Source of the DNA: Parvibaculum sp.
GTDB taxonomy: Bacteria > Pseudomonadota > Alphaproteobacteria > Parvibaculales > Parvibaculaceae
Assembly (NCBI GenBank): GCA_014359855.1
Contig: JACIYQ010000182.1
Location: forward strand, 1 to 12,902
Direction of reading: 5' to 3'
DNA length: 12,902 nucleotides
Shown here: piece by piece, positions 12,766 to 12,902 of the stretch
Numbering within the stretch: position 1 is the stretch's first letter
Layout: each line of letters opens with the position of its first letter
Position numbers and translations under genes: made by a program
The notes under the pieces: model-generated
What the model saw: the letters and a program-made list of their open reading frames with translations, nothing else
Database searches by the model: none
Told to the model about the DNA's origin: nothing

Positions 12766-12902
12766 ATGCTTTCCGGTCTGCTCGGCATGTTCTCTGCCGA
12801 TATGGCAATCGATCTCGGCACGGCGAACACCCTGGTCTATGTGAAGGGGCGGGGGATCGTGCTGAACGAGCCGTCGGTTGTCGCCATCATCGAAAAAGGC
12901 GG
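12766..12902 (+). CDS. mreB: Rod shape-determining protein MreB, 5' part
   Basis: The first 45 codons of the bacterial actin that guides cell-wall synthesis along the cylinder, running off the right edge. The sequence MLSGLLGMFSADMAIDLGTA then NTLVYVKGRGIVLNEPSVVA is the MreB N-terminus, with the phosphate-1 loop DLGTANTLVY of the actin ATPase fold and the conserved GIVLNEPSVVA strand. The short leader MLSGLLGMFSAD, partly hydrophobic, is the membrane-contacting N-terminal segment seen in many MreB proteins. AGGAATAGGA at 12751-12760 sets the ATG. It is normally followed by mreC, mreD, the class B penicillin-binding protein 2 gene and rodA; those would lie beyond the window. Confidence 0.95.
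   Translation, partial: MLSGLLGMFSADMAIDLGTANTLVYVKGRGIVLNEPSVVAIIEKG

Overview
The window is GC-rich, densely coded bacterial chromosome, most likely from an alphaproteobacterium. The 3' edge holds the start of mreB (rod-shape actin). The rest is ordinary housekeeping and catabolic genes: a nitronate monooxygenase-type flavoprotein, class C beta-lactamase-like serine hydrolases, an oligopeptidase B, MsrB, PurT, a CaCA antiporter and a LysR regulator. Protein style and an intergenic repeat whose translation reads RHCEDCEAKPKQDE suggest a Hyphomicrobiales (Parvibaculum-like) genome. That taxon is recalled, not tested.

Layout. 1-576: 3' part of a nitronate monooxygenase-like gene (+), closed by a strong rho-independent terminator. 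577-1261: a decay zone with the 3' end of a Crp/Fnr-type regulator (-), broken by a one-base frameshift, abutting a TauD/TfdA dioxygenase (+) that has lost its N-terminus and its middle. The two look like a former divergent regulator/enzyme pair joined by a deletion. 1262-1681: no gene seen, but several inverted repeats. 1682-4163 (-): a probable operon of a 98-aa unknown protein, a serine hydrolase and a DMT-family transporter. 4215-5309 (-): a second, dissimilar serine hydrolase with its own terminator. 5310-5621: a gap holding a short 5' fragment resembling a glycoside hydrolase gene. 5622-7736 (-): oligopeptidase B. 7897-8319 (-): msrB. 8457-8732 (-): C-terminal remnant of an IS481-like transposase. 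Two inverted copies of a dispersed repeat (about 7785 and 8792) bracket msrB and the IS remnant.

8910-12246 (+): purT, a calcium/sodium antiporter (TTG start) and a LysR regulator. 12247-12765 is a 519-base gap before mreB with a 9-bp hairpin, a near-consensus CtrA box and a minus-strand terminator-like hairpin that no annotated gene explains.

I saw no CRISPR array, phage module, toxin-antitoxin pair, tRNA or rRNA. No clear new multi-gene system is present. The most interesting items are the fossil regulator/dioxygenase pair, the orphan antisense terminator next to mreB, the atypical cysteine pattern of MsrB, and the dispersed palindromic repeat.
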